Assembly (NCBI RefSeq): GCF_013870535.1
Contig: NZ_JACBXC010000007.1
Location: forward strand, 1 to 35,963
Direction: 5' to 3'
DNA from: Streptomyces phytophilus
GTDB taxonomy: Bacteria; Actinomycetota; Actinomycetes; Streptomycetales; Streptomycetaceae
Length of the DNA stretch: 35,963 nt
The notes beneath the pieces are model-generated. The model worked only from the letters and a program-made list of their open reading frames with translations, made no database searches and was not told where the DNA came from. Below are positions 7,800 through 17,473 of this stretch, in pieces (the stretch's first letter is position 1; each line of letters opens with the position of its first letter). A program made the translations under genes and the position numbers.

Positions 7800-8489
7800 T
7801 CAGACAGCCGCGGCAGCGGGAGAAGCCGCGGCGGGCAGGTCCAGGAGGACGGTCGTGTCGCACAGGCGCTCCACCTGCGCCGGGTCGTGGGAGACGAGGA
7901 GGACCGTCCGGCGGCCGCGGAGCGCCGCGATGGACTGCTCGACCGTGTCCCTGCTCTGTTCGTCGAGCGCGCTGGTGGGCTCGTCGAGGAGCAGCCCGGC
8001 CGGCTCCAGGGCCAGCGCGCGGGCCAGGCAGAGCCGCTGCCGCTGTCCCGCGGAGAGGGTCTGGGCCGGGGCGTCGAGCCTGTCGGATACCTCCTTCCAC
8101 AGTCCGGCCTCGGTGAGGGCCTGTTCGGCCCGCTCGCGCAGTGCCTCCCGGGACGCGCGCAGGACGTGACGCAGGCCGAACAGGGCGTTGTCGAGGACGC
8201 TGCCGCCGAAGACGACCGGTGTCTGGGGTACGAGGACGACCTTGGCTCTGAGGTCCGCGTCGCCCTTGCCGGGTGCGATGGTGCGATCGAGGACCTTCAG
8301 GTCGCCGTCTCTGACGAGCCCGTCGGGGAGCAGGTCCACCAGCGCACGCAGGACGGTGGACTTGCCGGCGCCCGAGGGGCCGCACAATCCGGTGGTGGAG
8401 CCGCGTTCGAGGGTGAAGGAGACCGGGCCGACCAGGGTCTTGTCACGGGTGCGTACGCGTAGTTGGTGCACGGTGATTACGTCGTCCAT
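7800..8489 (-). CDS. pstB: Pst-type ABC transporter ATP-binding protein
   Basis: 229 residues, shorter than the usual PstB of about 250-260. Walker A is CGPSGAGKST, the Q-loop VPQTPVVFGGSVLDNALFG is Pst-like, the signature is LSAGQRQR, Walker B is LLLDEPTSALD and the H-loop is VSHD. It energises oxyanion import through the adjoining permease. The ATG at 8489 lies inside the permease gene, whose stop is 13 nt further on, so translation is coupled. The Ala/Pro-rich end (LPAAASPAAAAV) is unusual. Given the arsenic genes on both sides, the imported ion may be arsenate rather than, or as well as, phosphate; that is inference. Confidence 0.85.
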   Translation of the reverse strand: MDDVITVHQLRVRTRDKTLVGPVSFTLERGSTTGLCGPSGAGKSTVLRALVDLLPDGLVRDGDLKVLDRTIAPGKGDADLRAKVVLVPQTPVVFGGSVLDNALFGLRHVLRASREALRERAEQALTEAGLWKEVSDRLDAPAQTLSAGQRQRLCLARALALEPAGLLLDEPTSALDEQSRDTVEQSIAALRGRRTVLLVSHDPAQVERLCDTTVLLDLPAAASPAAAAV

Positions 8490-10282
8490 CGTTCTCCTTC
8501 GAAGCGGTTGCGCAGCGCGATCGCCGCGCTGAGGAGTACCGCGGTGATCAGGACCAGCACCATGGCGCTGCCCCACGCCTGGTCGACGGCCTGCGGGTCG
8601 CCCGAGTCCTGGGAGAGGGTGAAGATGTGGGTCGGCAGTGCCTGCACCGGGGACTCCACGATCCCGTTCGGCACCGTGGGAGCGCCGAAGAACACGGTGG
8701 CGGTGAAGAGCAGCGGAGCGGTCTCGCCGGCTGCGCGCGCCAGGCCGAGCAGCAGGCCGGTGACGGTGGCGGGCCAGGTGTAGGGAACGACGACCGACCG
8801 GATGTACTGGGCACGTGTCAGCCCCAGCGACAGTGCGCTCTCGGTGAGTTCGGGTGGCAGGCTCCGGATGCGTGCCGCGGTGGTCAGGGCGACGACGGGT
8901 GCCACGACGGGGACGAGCACGATGGCGCCGGCCAGCCAGGACCTTCCCCATCCCATGCTGGTGGACAGGATGACGAAGCCGGCGAGCCCCAGCAGGATGG
9001 TCGGCACGCCGCCCAGGACGAGCGTCAGCGTCTGCAGCACACGCGCCGTCCGCGCGGAGGCGTGGGTGCCGATCAGGATGCCGGCGCCGAAGCCCAGCGG
9101 CAGGGCGAGCAGCCCTGTGGTGACGACGAGCAGGAGGGTGCCGGTTATCTGGTCGCGTACGCCTCCGCCGGCCGCTCCGGTCGCCGCGCTGACCCAGAAC
9201 GACGGGTTGAACGCCGAGGTGCCCCGTGTCACGAGGAGGCCGAGAATTCCGATCAGCAGTGCGCTGGGCAGCAGCAGGGCTCCCAGCCGCCATACCGTCA
9301 GCAGCCGGTCCCGCTGCTGCCGCAGCCGCGGTGTCGGCAGGTGCCCGGCCTTCCGCGTGCTCCGGCGCCGTTCCCGTGTGCCCCAGATGGTCGCTCCGGC
9401 CACCAGCGCCAGAAGGAGGAGGCCCAGGCCGCACAGGGCGGCGAAGTGCGGTCCTGAGGTGCCGGCGAGTACGGGCTCGGGGCCGGCGAGTTTCGTGGTC
9501 AGCGTCTGGCCGGGGTGGCTCAGCGAGTCGAGGAACTCGCCGAAGCCGTGGGGCATCCGCCCGTCGGCCCTGCCCACCACCAGGAACACCGCGATGGCTT
9601 CGCCGAGCGCCCGGGCCAGACCGAGCAGCACGGCGGCGCGCATCCCCGACCGCGCCAGCGGCAGGACCGCCGAGCGGATCACTTCCCCGCGGGTGAGGCC
9701 GAGGGAGTAGGCGGCCTCGCGGTAGCGGTCGGGCACGGCGGAAAGGGCGTCGACGCTGACGGCCACGACCGTGGGAACGATCATGACGGCCAGGACGATG
9801 CCGGCTGCCGCGAGGCTGTCTCCGCCCGGCACGTCGGCGATCGACGCGATGACGGGACGGATGACGGCGATGCCGATGAGGCCGTAGACGATCGACGGGA
9901 CGGCGGCGAGCAGCTCCACGCACATGCGCATCGGCCGGGCGATGCGCGGCGGGAGGTACTCCGACAGCGCGATGGCCGCCGCCCATCCGATGGGTACGGC
10001 GAGGACGAGGGCGAGGACGGAGACCACAGCGGTGCCGTAGATCATCGCCAGGCCGCCGAAGGCCGCGTTGGGCGGGCTCCACGCGGACTCGGTCACCAGG
10101 TTCAGCCAGTCGACGGTGCCGCTGCCGATACCGCTGCCGAGATATCCGACAACGGCGAGAAGCAGCCCCGCGACGGCGAGTGCTCCGGCGTAGGTCCAAC
10201 TCCACACCCACGTCGACGGCCTGGGGCGTCTGCCCTCGTCGGAGGTGGCGGATGGTCGAGCCGGTGTCTTGGTCGTAGCCAT
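8477..10282 (-). CDS. fused PstC-PstA permease of an oxyanion ABC transporter
   Basis: 601 residues, about twice the length of one Pst permease. The first half (about 1-310) is PstC-like and the second (about 330-601) PstA-like. Each half carries an EAA loop that contacts the ATPase: EAAYSLGLTRGEVIRS in the first and ESALSLGLTRAQYIRS in the second. The halves are joined by a basic linker (RERRRSTRKAGHL). PstC and PstA are normally separate proteins forming a heterodimer, so the fusion fixes their pairing. It starts 3 nt after the pstS stop and overlaps pstB by 13 nt. Membrane channel for phosphate- or arsenate-like ions. Confidence 0.88.
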   Translation of the reverse strand: MATTKTPARPSATSDEGRRPRPSTWVWSWTYAGALAVAGLLLAVVGYLGSGIGSGTVDWLNLVTESAWSPPNAAFGGLAMIYGTAVVSVLALVLAVPIGWAAAIALSEYLPPRIARPMRMCVELLAAVPSIVYGLIGIAVIRPVIASIADVPGGDSLAAAGIVLAVMIVPTVVAVSVDALSAVPDRYREAAYSLGLTRGEVIRSAVLPLARSGMRAAVLLGLARALGEAIAVFLVVGRADGRMPHGFGEFLDSLSHPGQTLTTKLAGPEPVLAGTSGPHFAALCGLGLLLLALVAGATIWGTRERRRSTRKAGHLPTPRLRQQRDRLLTVWRLGALLLPSALLIGILGLLVTRGTSAFNPSFWVSAATGAAGGGVRDQITGTLLLVVTTGLLALPLGFGAGILIGTHASARTARVLQTLTLVLGGVPTILLGLAGFVILSTSMGWGRSWLAGAIVLVPVVAPVVALTTAARIRSLPPELTESALSLGLTRAQYIRSVVVPYTWPATVTGLLLGLARAAGETAPLLFTATVFFGAPTVPNGIVESPVQALPTHIFTLSQDSGDPQAVDQAWGSAMVLVLITAVLLSAAIALRNRFEGERWTT

Positions 10283-10285
10283 CGG

Positions 10286-11158
10286 CTACTTCCCGATTTC
10301 CTTGAGCTTCAGGTAGCCGTGCTTCGTCATCAGCTCCTGCCCCTTCGGGGACAGGACGTAGTTGATGAACTTCTTCGACGTGCCCTCCGGCTCGCCGTCG
10401 GTGATGAGGTACAGCGGCCGGGACATCGGGTACGTGCCCGTGGCGATGTTCTCGGGACTGGGCGCGATGCCGTCCAGCGTCACGACCGCCAGGTCGTCGT
10501 GCCCTTCGACGAAGCTGGTGGACAGCGGTGCCACGGCGCCGGGGGTCGACTTCAGCTTGTTGCGCGTTTCGAGGTTGCCGCCGACGATGGCGAAGTTGCC
10601 CGACTCCGGCGGGGGCGGGGCTTTCTCTTCGCCGTAGATGTACTTGTCGAGGACTTCACGGGTGCCGCGTCCGGGTTCCTTGTCGTAGACGAAGACCTCC
10701 AGGTCCGGGCCGCCGACCTCGGACCAGTTGGTGATCTTTCCTTCGAACAGGTCACGTACCTGTGCCGCGGTCAGGTTCTCCACTCCGGCCTCGGCGACTT
10801 CGTCGGTGACGATGACGCCGACGGCGTCCGCGCCGACCTGGGTGACGCGGAAGTCGGTGTCGGGGTGGGCGGACTCGTCCTCCGGTGCAATGGGCTTCGA
10901 ACTCATCGCGATGCCGATCTGGCCCGCCGCGAGCTGGGAGATGCCGCCCGCGGAGCCGCCCTGGGTCGCCACGATGATGTCGAGGCCCTTCGCCTTGAGC
11001 GCCTCGGCCGCGTCCGCGGCCACAGGAGCCACGGTGGTGGAGCCGCTGACCTGCAGCGCACCCCCCGATCCGGCGTCGTCGCCGGCGCAGCCGGACAAGG
11101 AGACGAACAGGACGGCGGTCGAGGTGAGATATGCGGCGCGGCGCTTGTAAGTGATCAC
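10286..11158 (-). CDS. pstS: PstS-family oxyanion-binding lipoprotein
   Basis: 290 residues. A lipoprotein signal ends in LSGC (Cys24), so the protein is anchored outside the membrane and hands its ligand to the PstCA permease. PstS ligand-loop elements are present: VSGSTTVAP near the N-terminus, GGSAGGISQLAAGQIGIAMSS and EPGRGTREV. The GTG start at 11158 has only a weak purine-rich leader (AGAGAGAAGAG). I see no run of PHO-box repeats in the 400 bp upstream, which argues against ordinary phosphate control. The ligand may be arsenate, given the neighbours, but binding preference cannot be read from sequence. Confidence 0.85.
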   Translation of the reverse strand: MITYKRRAAYLTSTAVLFVSLSGCAGDDAGSGGALQVSGSTTVAPVAADAAEALKAKGLDIIVATQGGSAGGISQLAAGQIGIAMSSKPIAPEDESAHPDTDFRVTQVGADAVGVIVTDEVAEAGVENLTAAQVRDLFEGKITNWSEVGGPDLEVFVYDKEPGRGTREVLDKYIYGEEKAPPPPESGNFAIVGGNLETRNKLKSTPGAVAPLSTSFVEGHDDLAVVTLDGIAPSPENIATGTYPMSRPLYLITDGEPEGTSKKFINYVLSPKGQELMTKHGYLKLKEIGK

Positions 11159-11559
11159 TAAGGGGACTCTTCTCTCTGCATGCGTGCGCGTGGTGTGCGC
11201 TGTGGATGTGTGGTCCGGGACGGGCTCAGCCCTTTCGCGTGGTCACCCGGCGCGCTGGTGGGCGACGGGTCGGCGAAGTGGTCAAGTGGTCCCGCGCGGT
11301 CTCCCGGAGGGGGAGACGGCGGTGCACGCATGGCCGCGGAAGGCGTCCGTGGAAGCAGGCATGTGGAAGCGAACGGACTGGTGCATTGTCAGATCCTTCG
11401 GGTTGGCGGTGCCCTGAAGAGGACGCGGGACATCGCGCCCCGAAGGGCTGCCCCGCGCAGGCTGCGGTGGATCTGGCGCAGGTGTGCCGACAGCGGGTCG
11501 CTGCCGGCCTGGGGAAGAGCGCCGGGCTCAGGCCGCCCGGATGGTGCGGTCCCCTTTCC
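11159..11559. other. non-coding spacer holding the pstS promoter
   Basis: About 400 bp between the end of the 119-residue protein gene and pstS, both on the minus strand. I see no convincing gene. A tandem 8-bp repeat AAGTGGTC lies at 11276-11283 and 11284-11291. No clear terminator for the upstream operon and no clear -10/-35 pair for pstS were found, so read-through from the biosynthetic operon into pstSCAB is possible. Confidence 0.5.
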
Positions 11560-11919
11560 TCAGGAGGCGGCGGTCAGCCAGACGTGGCCTGCCGCCTCCA
11601 GGTGGACATCCATCCCGCCGGCGGCGGGACTGGTGCGCATGGAGCCGCTGATGAAGCGCCAGGCGCTGTCGGCGTACTCGGGCAGCAGGGCGTCGAGGCC
11701 GATGCGGGTTTCGTGCGTGGACGGGTTGTGGAGGCCCAGCACCACGCAGGACCGGTCGGCCGGTTCGCGTACGACGATGTCGATCCCCTGGGTGTCCAGG
11801 TGGCGCACGACGGCGTCGTCGGCGAATGCGGCCGCGACGTGCGGCGCATCCAGGCACCGCGTCGATTCCGGTACCTGAGTCCAGACGGCCTTCACGGGAG
11901 CGGAGAGGTGGGGGGTCAC
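11560..11919 (-). CDS. 119-residue protein of unknown function, coupled to the mutase-like gene
   Basis: Starts at GTG 11919, whose last two bases share the TGA stop of the preceding PGM-like gene (GTGA, 4-nt overlap), so the two are translated together. Cys22 (TRCLDAPHV) is the only cysteine. The second half (GIDIVVREPADRSCVVLGLHN, then WRFISGS and HVWLTAAS) reads as beta-strands. It loosely resembles the C-terminal beta-sandwich of GH13-type sugar enzymes, with a closing WL. That likeness is weak and no catalytic domain is present. Its tight coupling to the enolpyruvyl transferase and mutase-like genes suggests an accessory subunit or a step acting on their product. Function not known. Confidence 0.75.
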   Translation of the reverse strand: MTPHLSAPVKAVWTQVPESTRCLDAPHVAAAFADDAVVRHLDTQGIDIVVREPADRSCVVLGLHNPSTHETRIGLDALLPEYADSAWRFISGSMRTSPAAGGMDVHLEAAGHVWLTAAS

Positions 11920-13451
11920 AGCAGCGTCCTTCCTGTCATGGCGGATCCCGGCTTTCTGCCGAGCAGGTGCAGGACGGTGGGGGCGACGTCGGCGAGCGTC
12001 GCCGCCGCGGGCAGTGCCGGCGCGGGCGCTCCCCAGTCGCGCGGGACGATCACCAGAGGGACCGGGTTGGTGGTGTGTCCGCCGTAGGGGCGGGTGGTGC
12101 CGTCCGCCGCCTCCTTGGTCATCTTCTCGGCGTTGCCGTGGTCGCCGACCGCCAGCACCCACCGCCCGCCGGCACGTGCTGCCCTGAGGATCCGCCCCAC
12201 CGCGCTGTCCGTGGCCTCGCACGCGGCGACGGTGGCGGCCAGGTCGCCGGTGTGCCCCACCACGTCGATGTTGGCCAGGTTGGCGACGACGAGTTCGGCG
12301 TCCGCCCGGCCGGCGGCCTCGATGACGGCCGTGGCGACGCGGTCGAGGTTCATCTGCGGGCGCGCAATGTAGTCGGGCTTGCCGTCGCCCGTGATCCGCA
12401 CGTGCTCCTCGACGCTGCGCGCCGTGTCGTCGCGGCCGTTGATGTAGTACGTCACGTGCTCGAACTTCTCCGCCTCGGCGATACGGACGCTGCGCACTCC
12501 GGCCTCGGAGAGTTCGTCGGCCAGGCCGCCGGAGGCGTCCGCCCGCTCCACCAGCGGCGGGATCGCGGCACGGGTGTCGTACCGGGCCAGGCTCAGCATC
12601 CGCGTCGAGCGCCCGGTGGCCGTGAGGTGCCCGACGAGGCGGTCGGCGAACTGCTGGATGCGGTCGCTGCGGAAGTTGAACCACAGCACCGCGTCCCCGT
12701 CGGCGACGGCCGCGTCTCCGGCAGCCGTGAGCACGCCGGCGGGCACCCACTCGTCGCCGCGCCCGGAGGCGGCCAGCGCCTGCCGGACGCTGCCGGCGGG
12801 CGCGCCCCGGCCGTCGGCGACCAGGGCGACGGCCTGCTCGGTGAGGTCCAGGTTGCCGGCCTTGTCCATGGCGTAGCCGCGGCCGACGACGGTGGCGAGC
12901 TGTCCCGTCCCGGCGCGGCGGGCCAGCTCGTCGACCCGGGTCAGGAAGGCGTGGGCGGTGCCGTCGGCGACGTCCCGCCCGTCGGTGATGGCGTGGATGA
13001 ACACGCGGCCCACTCCGCGGGCCGATGCTGCCGCCAGGAGTTCGCCGAGGTGCTCGATGTGGGAGTGGATCTGCCCGTCCGAGCACAGGCCGATCAGATG
13101 CAGGGCGCTGCCGGCGGCAGCCGTGTCGTCCAGGACGGAGCCCAGCGGGGGGTGGCTGCGCAGGGTGCCGGCGGCGATGGCCTGCTGGACCAGCAGGCTG
13201 TCGTACGGCACGGGCCGTCCGGCGCCGATGACCATGTGGCCGATCTCGGAGTTGCCGACCGTACCGGCGGTCAGTCCGACGGCTTCGCCGGAGGCGTCGG
13301 CGAGCGTGTGCGGGAACCGCGTGACGACGTCGTCCAGGACCGGAGTACGGGCCAGCGCCAGGGCGTTGTCGTCGGCCGCCGGGGCGTGGCCCCAGCCGTC
13401 GAGCACCAGCAGGATGCCCGGACCGGCGAACGGCGCGTCGGGCGCGCTCAT
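11916..13451 (-). CDS. cofactor-independent phosphoglycerate-mutase-like enzyme, candidate arsenoenolpyruvate mutase
   Basis: 511 residues, the full iPGM length. Two-metal alkaline-phosphatase fold with all expected ligands: Asp18 (LDGWG), Ser68 (VGNSEIGHM), Asp396 and His400 (NIDVVGHTG), Asp437-His438 (GDHGNAE) and His459 (GGHTTNPVP). Substrate residues His129, Arg159 (DGRD), Arg191, Arg261 and Arg264 (FRSDR) and Lys329 also remain. Differences from glycolytic enzymes include Lys197 where YAMDRD has arginine and an altered [13 protein letters not shown] stretch. Its ATG overlaps the EPSPS-like stop by 4 nt. In known arsenopolyketide clusters the equivalent gene is proposed to rearrange arsenoenolpyruvate into the C-As bonded arsonopyruvate. 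A plain glycolytic role is the alternative, but unlikely in this operon. Confidence 0.85.
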   Translation of the reverse strand: MSAPDAPFAGPGILLVLDGWGHAPAADDNALALARTPVLDDVVTRFPHTLADASGEAVGLTAGTVGNSEIGHMVIGAGRPVPYDSLLVQQAIAAGTLRSHPPLGSVLDDTAAAGSALHLIGLCSDGQIHSHIEHLGELLAAASARGVGRVFIHAITDGRDVADGTAHAFLTRVDELARRAGTGQLATVVGRGYAMDKAGNLDLTEQAVALVADGRGAPAGSVRQALAASGRGDEWVPAGVLTAAGDAAVADGDAVLWFNFRSDRIQQFADRLVGHLTATGRSTRMLSLARYDTRAAIPPLVERADASGGLADELSEAGVRSVRIAEAEKFEHVTYYINGRDDTARSVEEHVRITGDGKPDYIARPQMNLDRVATAVIEAAGRADAELVVANLANIDVVGHTGDLAATVAACEATDSAVGRILRAARAGGRWVLAVGDHGNAEKMTKEAADGTTRPYGGHTTNPVPLVIVPRDWGAPAPALPAAATLADVAPTVLHLLGRKPGSAMTGRTLL

Positions 13452-14770
13452 ACAGTGCTCGTGAGGGCGGGGTGCAGGGTGTCGAGGGTCTGCCAGAAGG
13501 TGGGGAAGGACTTGGCGACGCAGCCGGGGTCCTTGATGACCACCCCCTCGGTGCGCAGGCCGGCGATGGCGAAGGTCATGGCGATGCGGTGGTCGTCGTA
13601 GGTGTCGATCTCCGCGCCGACCGGGGTGCCCCCGGTGATGTACATGGCGTCGGCGTGCTCTTCGACCTCGATGCCCATCTTGCGCAGCTCGGTGGTGACG
13701 GCGGCGATGCGGTCGCACTCCTTGACCCGCAGGGAGGCGATGTTGGTGATGCGCGTGGTGCCCTCGGCGTGGGCGGCGGCGACCGCCAGGGACGGCACGA
13801 CGTCGGGCATGGCCTCCATGTCGATGTCGATGCCGCGCAGCGGACCGCCGGTCAGCGTGGTGGAGTCGTCCGTGACCTCGGCGCGGCAGCCCATGCGCTC
13901 CAGGGCCTGGACCAGGTGCGCGTCGCCCTGGTGGGATCCGCTGCCGATGCCCGGGATGACGACCCTGGACCGGAGGACGGCCGCGGCGATCAGGAAGTAG
14001 GACATGCCGGAGGCGTCCGGCTCGACCGTGACCGTACCGCCCCGTGCCTGCTGCCCGGCGGCGACGGTGAAGCGCCGGTGGCCGTCGCGGTCGACTCGTA
14101 CGCCCATCTCCTGCAGCGCAGCGAGCGTCATCTCCACGTACGGCTTGGAGACCAGCTCGTCGCTGATGGTGATCTCGGTCGTGGTCCGGGCCCGCAGCGC
14201 GTTGATGATGAGGCTGGAGGTGAACTGGCTGGAGACCGCGCCGCTGAGGGAGGTGGCGCCTCCCGTGAAGGAGCCGCCGACCACGCGGATGGGCGGGCTG
14301 CCGTTGCCGCGTACCGCGGCGGCGTCCACCCCGAGGGAGGGCAGCGCCTTGAGGAGGTCGCCCATGGGGCGCTCCTGCATGCGGGCGTTGCCGTTGATGA
14401 TCGTGGTGCCCTCGGCGTGTCCGGCCATGGAGATCAGGAACCGCAGCGGGGTGCCCGCGCCGCCGACGTACATCTCCTCGCTCGGTGCGCGCATCGGCCT
14501 GCCGGTGGGGGTGACCCGGATGCGGGCTGCCTTCCGGTCGATGTCGCAGGTGACGTGTCCGAACATCTCGATGGCGCGGGCGAGATAGACGGTGTCGTCG
14601 GAGAGCAGCGCGTTGTCGACGACCGTCTCCTGCCCGGACAGGGAGGCGATGGCCAGGTAGCGGTTGGTGTAGCTCTTGGAGCCCAGGACGTGGACGGTCT
14701 CGTCGAAGCCGGGCAGCGGCCGGACGGTGACGGACTCGGCCTCAAGGCGCGGGTCGGACGTTACGGTCAT
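13448..14770 (-). CDS. EPSP-synthase-like enolpyruvyl transferase, candidate arsenoenolpyruvate synthase
   Basis: 440 residues, normal AroA length. Moves the enolpyruvyl group of PEP; in AroA the acceptor is shikimate-3-phosphate, here probably an arsenic oxyanion. PEP-site and catalytic residues are kept: Lys32 and Arg37 (GSKSYTNR), SSQF (180-183), Asp323 (MPD), Lys350-Glu351-Arg354 (RVKECDR), His394-Arg395 (DDHR) and Lys420 (GCVAKSFP). The GNAGT loop reads GGAGT (103-107), with glycine in place of asparagine, and MRERP reads MQERP (131-135). ATG 14770 is fixed by GGAGG 6 nt upstream; the stop overlaps the mutase-like start. An extra, divergent AroA inside a cluster points to secondary metabolism rather than aromatic amino acids. 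Confidence 0.88.
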   Translation of the reverse strand: MTVTSDPRLEAESVTVRPLPGFDETVHVLGSKSYTNRYLAIASLSGQETVVDNALLSDDTVYLARAIEMFGHVTCDIDRKAARIRVTPTGRPMRAPSEEMYVGGAGTPLRFLISMAGHAEGTTIINGNARMQERPMGDLLKALPSLGVDAAAVRGNGSPPIRVVGGSFTGGATSLSGAVSSQFTSSLIINALRARTTTEITISDELVSKPYVEMTLAALQEMGVRVDRDGHRRFTVAAGQQARGGTVTVEPDASGMSYFLIAAAVLRSRVVIPGIGSGSHQGDAHLVQALERMGCRAEVTDDSTTLTGGPLRGIDIDMEAMPDVVPSLAVAAAHAEGTTRITNIASLRVKECDRIAAVTTELRKMGIEVEEHADAMYITGGTPVGAEIDTYDDHRIAMTFAIAGLRTEGVVIKDPGCVAKSFPTFWQTLDTLHPALTSTV

Positions 14771-14823
14771 GCACTGCCTCCAGCGGTTCTTCGGGGACGA
14801 GCGTGCGGCGTTCGCGGGGCGGG

Positions 14824-17361
14824 TCAGGCTCTGACGACCCGGCAGGCGAAGCACTTGAATGCCTGCTGGCCGGAGAGGTTGTCGTAGTAGCGGTCGTCGG
14901 GCAGGGTGTTGGCCGCTTCGTAGCGGGGGTCTTCGTAGAGGTCGCCCGTCTTCTGGGCGGGGCCGAAGGTGTTGGGTACGAACACGGTGTCCGTACGGAT
15001 CCCCTCCCACAGCAGCGCCGTGCCCGTGACAGAGCCGCGCGGGCTTTCGACGCGGACGTCGTCGCCGTCACGGATGCCTGCCCGGCGGGCGGTGTCGGGG
15101 TGGATCTGGACGAAGCGGATGCCGTTGAGCTGCTTGCCCGTCGGGGTCCAGTGGGTGACCGCGGCGAAGTGCACGACGCTGGGCCGGCCCGTCATCCCCA
15201 TCAGCGGGAAGTCCCGGTGCACGGCGTCGTTCCCGGGGACGCCCAGGCGCACCGGGTGGGTGACGGCCTGGGGGTTGAGGGGGTTGGTGACGAAGGCGCG
15301 GCCGTACGCCAGGGTCGGGTTCTTTCCGGTGACCTCGGGGTGGGTGTAGAAGATCGGCAGGGCGCTGTGCCCGGTCGCGGCGAGCTTCTTCTCCAGCTCC
15401 GGGGTGGTGATCTCGACCTTGCCGCTGGGGGTGAGGAAGCGTTTGCCGCGATTGCCGGGATCCAGCGACGCGGCGGCTTCGTACCAGCTCGGGTGGTCCA
15501 GGTACAGGGTGCTGACCCCGGGGTGCTCCGGTGTGGGGCACGGCCAGCGCAGCGGCTCGGTGCGCCGGCGCATCCGGGTGCGGGTCATGCCGCCCGCCCC
15601 GGGGGTGTGGGCGACGAAGTCGTCCCACAGGTGCCGGTAGTCCGTCCACCGCTCCGGGAACGCCTCGCGCCACTGCGCCCCCGGGCGGTCGGTGTCCAGT
15701 TCGGCCAGGGCGTGCGCGAGGCCGATCCAGATCTCCCAGTCCGGCCGCGACTCGCCCACCCGGTCGACGACCTGCTCCTGCCAGCGGATGGCCCTGTCGT
15801 CACGGCGCATGTAGACGCCTTCCATCTCCAGCCCGCTGCAGACGGGCAGGATGACGTCGGCGTAGTACGCCGCTTCCTCCATGAACAGGCCGGTGTAGAC
15901 GTAGAAGTCGAGCTGTTCGAAAGCCTTCTTGACCTTGGTGGTGTTGGCGGAGGAGACCAGCGGGTTGCCCTGCGTGATCACCGCGCGCAGCCGGTACGGG
16001 TCGCCCGTCAGGATGGACTCGGCGAAGTAGTCCGGGCCGACGGGCAGCGCCTCGCGCCGCTCCGGCACGTCGGCGGTGAGCGGCGGCAGGTGCAGGTCGC
16101 CGGGCCAGGTGTTGTGCATGAAGTTGCAGCCGGCACCCGGTACGCCGACGTTGCCGGTCACCGCGGCCAGGAACGCCGCCACGCGGTAGGTGTCGAAGGC
16201 GCCGAGCTGGTGGGAGATGCCGGCGTTGCAGAAGATCGCCGCCGGTTTCGCCTGCGCGTACTCCTCGGCCATCTCCCTGATGGTGGCGGCGTCCACGCCG
16301 GTGACCTTCGCCGCCCACGCGGGGGTGTACCGGTGCTTCTCCAGGTGGGCGTGCAGTTCGTCGAAGCCGACCACCCAGCGCTTGACGAACGCCTTGTCGT
16401 ACAGCCCTTGTTCGACGATGTGGTGGAGCATGGCCAGCAGCAGGGCGAAGTCGGTGTGCGGCTTGGGCGCCACCCACCGGTCGGCCTCCGCGCCGGTCGG
16501 GGTCAGCCGGGGGTCGACCACGGTCAGGGTGGCCCTGGTCTTCCTCCGGCCGCGCAGCAGGTAGTCGAAGGTCACCGGGTGGGTTTCGGCCTGGTTGGTG
16601 CCGAGGAACAGGTAGTGGCGGGCGGAGCCGAGGTCGTCCTTGCCGGTGGCACCGTCGGTGCCGTAGCCGTTGGTGAAGTTCCCCAGGCCGAACGTGGTCG
16701 CCAGGGCATTGCCGCCGGCGTCGTTGCAGACGGGGCCGACGTCGGTGTTGTTGGGGCTGCCGAGCATGGCGAACAGGCGGGCCACGAGGGAGCCCGTGCC
16801 CCGGGGCAGGCGGCCGGTGGTGCGGTTGGCGATGGTGTGCGCCTGCCCGGCGTCCCGCAGCTCCAGCAGCTTTCCGGCGATGGTGCGGAGAGCCTCGTCC
16901 CACGTGACGGGTTCGAACGTCGAGTGCGACGAGCCCTTCGCACCGGCGACGCGGCGCAGCGGCCGGGTCAGCCGTTCTGCGTTGTAGACCAGCTGCGGCA
17001 TGAGTTCGGCTTTGACGCACACCTGGCCCTGCTGCACCGGATCGTCGTCCTCGCCCCGCACCGCGAGGATGCGGTCGGCCTTGAGGTCGACGTTGAGCCG
17101 GCAATTGGAGTTGCAGAACTGGCAGGCGGTGGCAACGGTCTTGTCCGGCGTCAGGGCGGCCGACCGGTCGGTGAACGCCGACCGCGCGCCCCCGTTGCCG
17201 GCTGCCTCCCCGTCTGCCGCGGCGGTGCCGTCGGTGGCGGCGTCGGTGGCGGCGTGAGCCGAGACGACCGGCAGCAACGCGGGGGTACCCAGTCCGGCAC
17301 CCCCGACGACGCTGCCGCGCACGAAACCGCGCCGGGAAAGACCGTGCTGTTCGGACTTCAT
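14824..17361 (-). CDS. Tat-exported molybdopterin oxidoreductase
   Basis: 845 residues. Twin-arginine signal SRRGFVRG (Arg10-Arg11) followed by a hydrophobic stretch, so it is exported folded. A 4Fe-4S site at Cys80, Cys83, Cys87 and Cys115 (C-X2-C-X3-C-X27-C) precedes the catalytic domain. Cys212 ([12 protein letters not shown]) is the likely molybdenum ligand. A cysteine ligand fits the polysulfide/thiosulfate/arsenate-reductase (Psr/Phs/Arr/Arx) or periplasmic nitrate group and excludes AioA-type arsenite oxidase, which lacks it. No partner iron-sulfur or membrane subunit is encoded nearby. It lies 53 nt before the EPSPS-like gene in the same operon, so arsenate reduction or arsenite oxidation outside the membrane is the natural guess; direction is unknown. 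Confidence 0.85.
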   Translation of the reverse strand: MKSEQHGLSRRGFVRGSVVGGAGLGTPALLPVVSAHAATDAATDGTAAADGEAAGNGGARSAFTDRSAALTPDKTVATACQFCNSNCRLNVDLKADRILAVRGEDDDPVQQGQVCVKAELMPQLVYNAERLTRPLRRVAGAKGSSHSTFEPVTWDEALRTIAGKLLELRDAGQAHTIANRTTGRLPRGTGSLVARLFAMLGSPNNTDVGPVCNDAGGNALATTFGLGNFTNGYGTDGATGKDDLGSARHYLFLGTNQAETHPVTFDYLLRGRRKTRATLTVVDPRLTPTGAEADRWVAPKPHTDFALLLAMLHHIVEQGLYDKAFVKRWVVGFDELHAHLEKHRYTPAWAAKVTGVDAATIREMAEEYAQAKPAAIFCNAGISHQLGAFDTYRVAAFLAAVTGNVGVPGAGCNFMHNTWPGDLHLPPLTADVPERREALPVGPDYFAESILTGDPYRLRAVITQGNPLVSSANTTKVKKAFEQLDFYVYTGLFMEEAAYYADVILPVCSGLEMEGVYMRRDDRAIRWQEQVVDRVGESRPDWEIWIGLAHALAELDTDRPGAQWREAFPERWTDYRHLWDDFVAHTPGAGGMTRTRMRRRTEPLRWPCPTPEHPGVSTLYLDHPSWYEAAASLDPGNRGKRFLTPSGKVEITTPELEKKLAATGHSALPIFYTHPEVTGKNPTLAYGRAFVTNPLNPQAVTHPVRLGVPGNDAVHRDFPLMGMTGRPSVVHFAAVTHWTPTGKQLNGIRFVQIHPDTARRAGIRDGDDVRVESPRGSVTGTALLWEGIRTDTVFVPNTFGPAQKTGDLYEDPRYEAANTLPDDRYYDNLSGQQAFKCFACRVVRA

Positions 17362-17473
17362 AGAGGCTCAAGGCTCCTTCCGCCCGGGGTGCGGGGGACG
17401 AACGGGCATGACGGTGCCTCAGCCGTGCGCGCGACGCACGACCTCGTCGGCTGCTGCGGTGGTGCCGTGGTGA

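Noticed and set aside
11180-12087. Plus-strand frames across the pstS upstream spacer into the 119-residue gene
   Set aside because: Low-complexity translation and no start signal; the minus-strand gene is better supported by its overlap with the mutase-like stop.
14824-17361. AioA-type arsenite oxidase
   Set aside because: A cysteine (Cys212) stands at the probable Mo-ligand position, there is no Rieske-type small subunit gene beside it, and the iron-sulfur motif is the 4Fe-4S form; it does not fit AioA.
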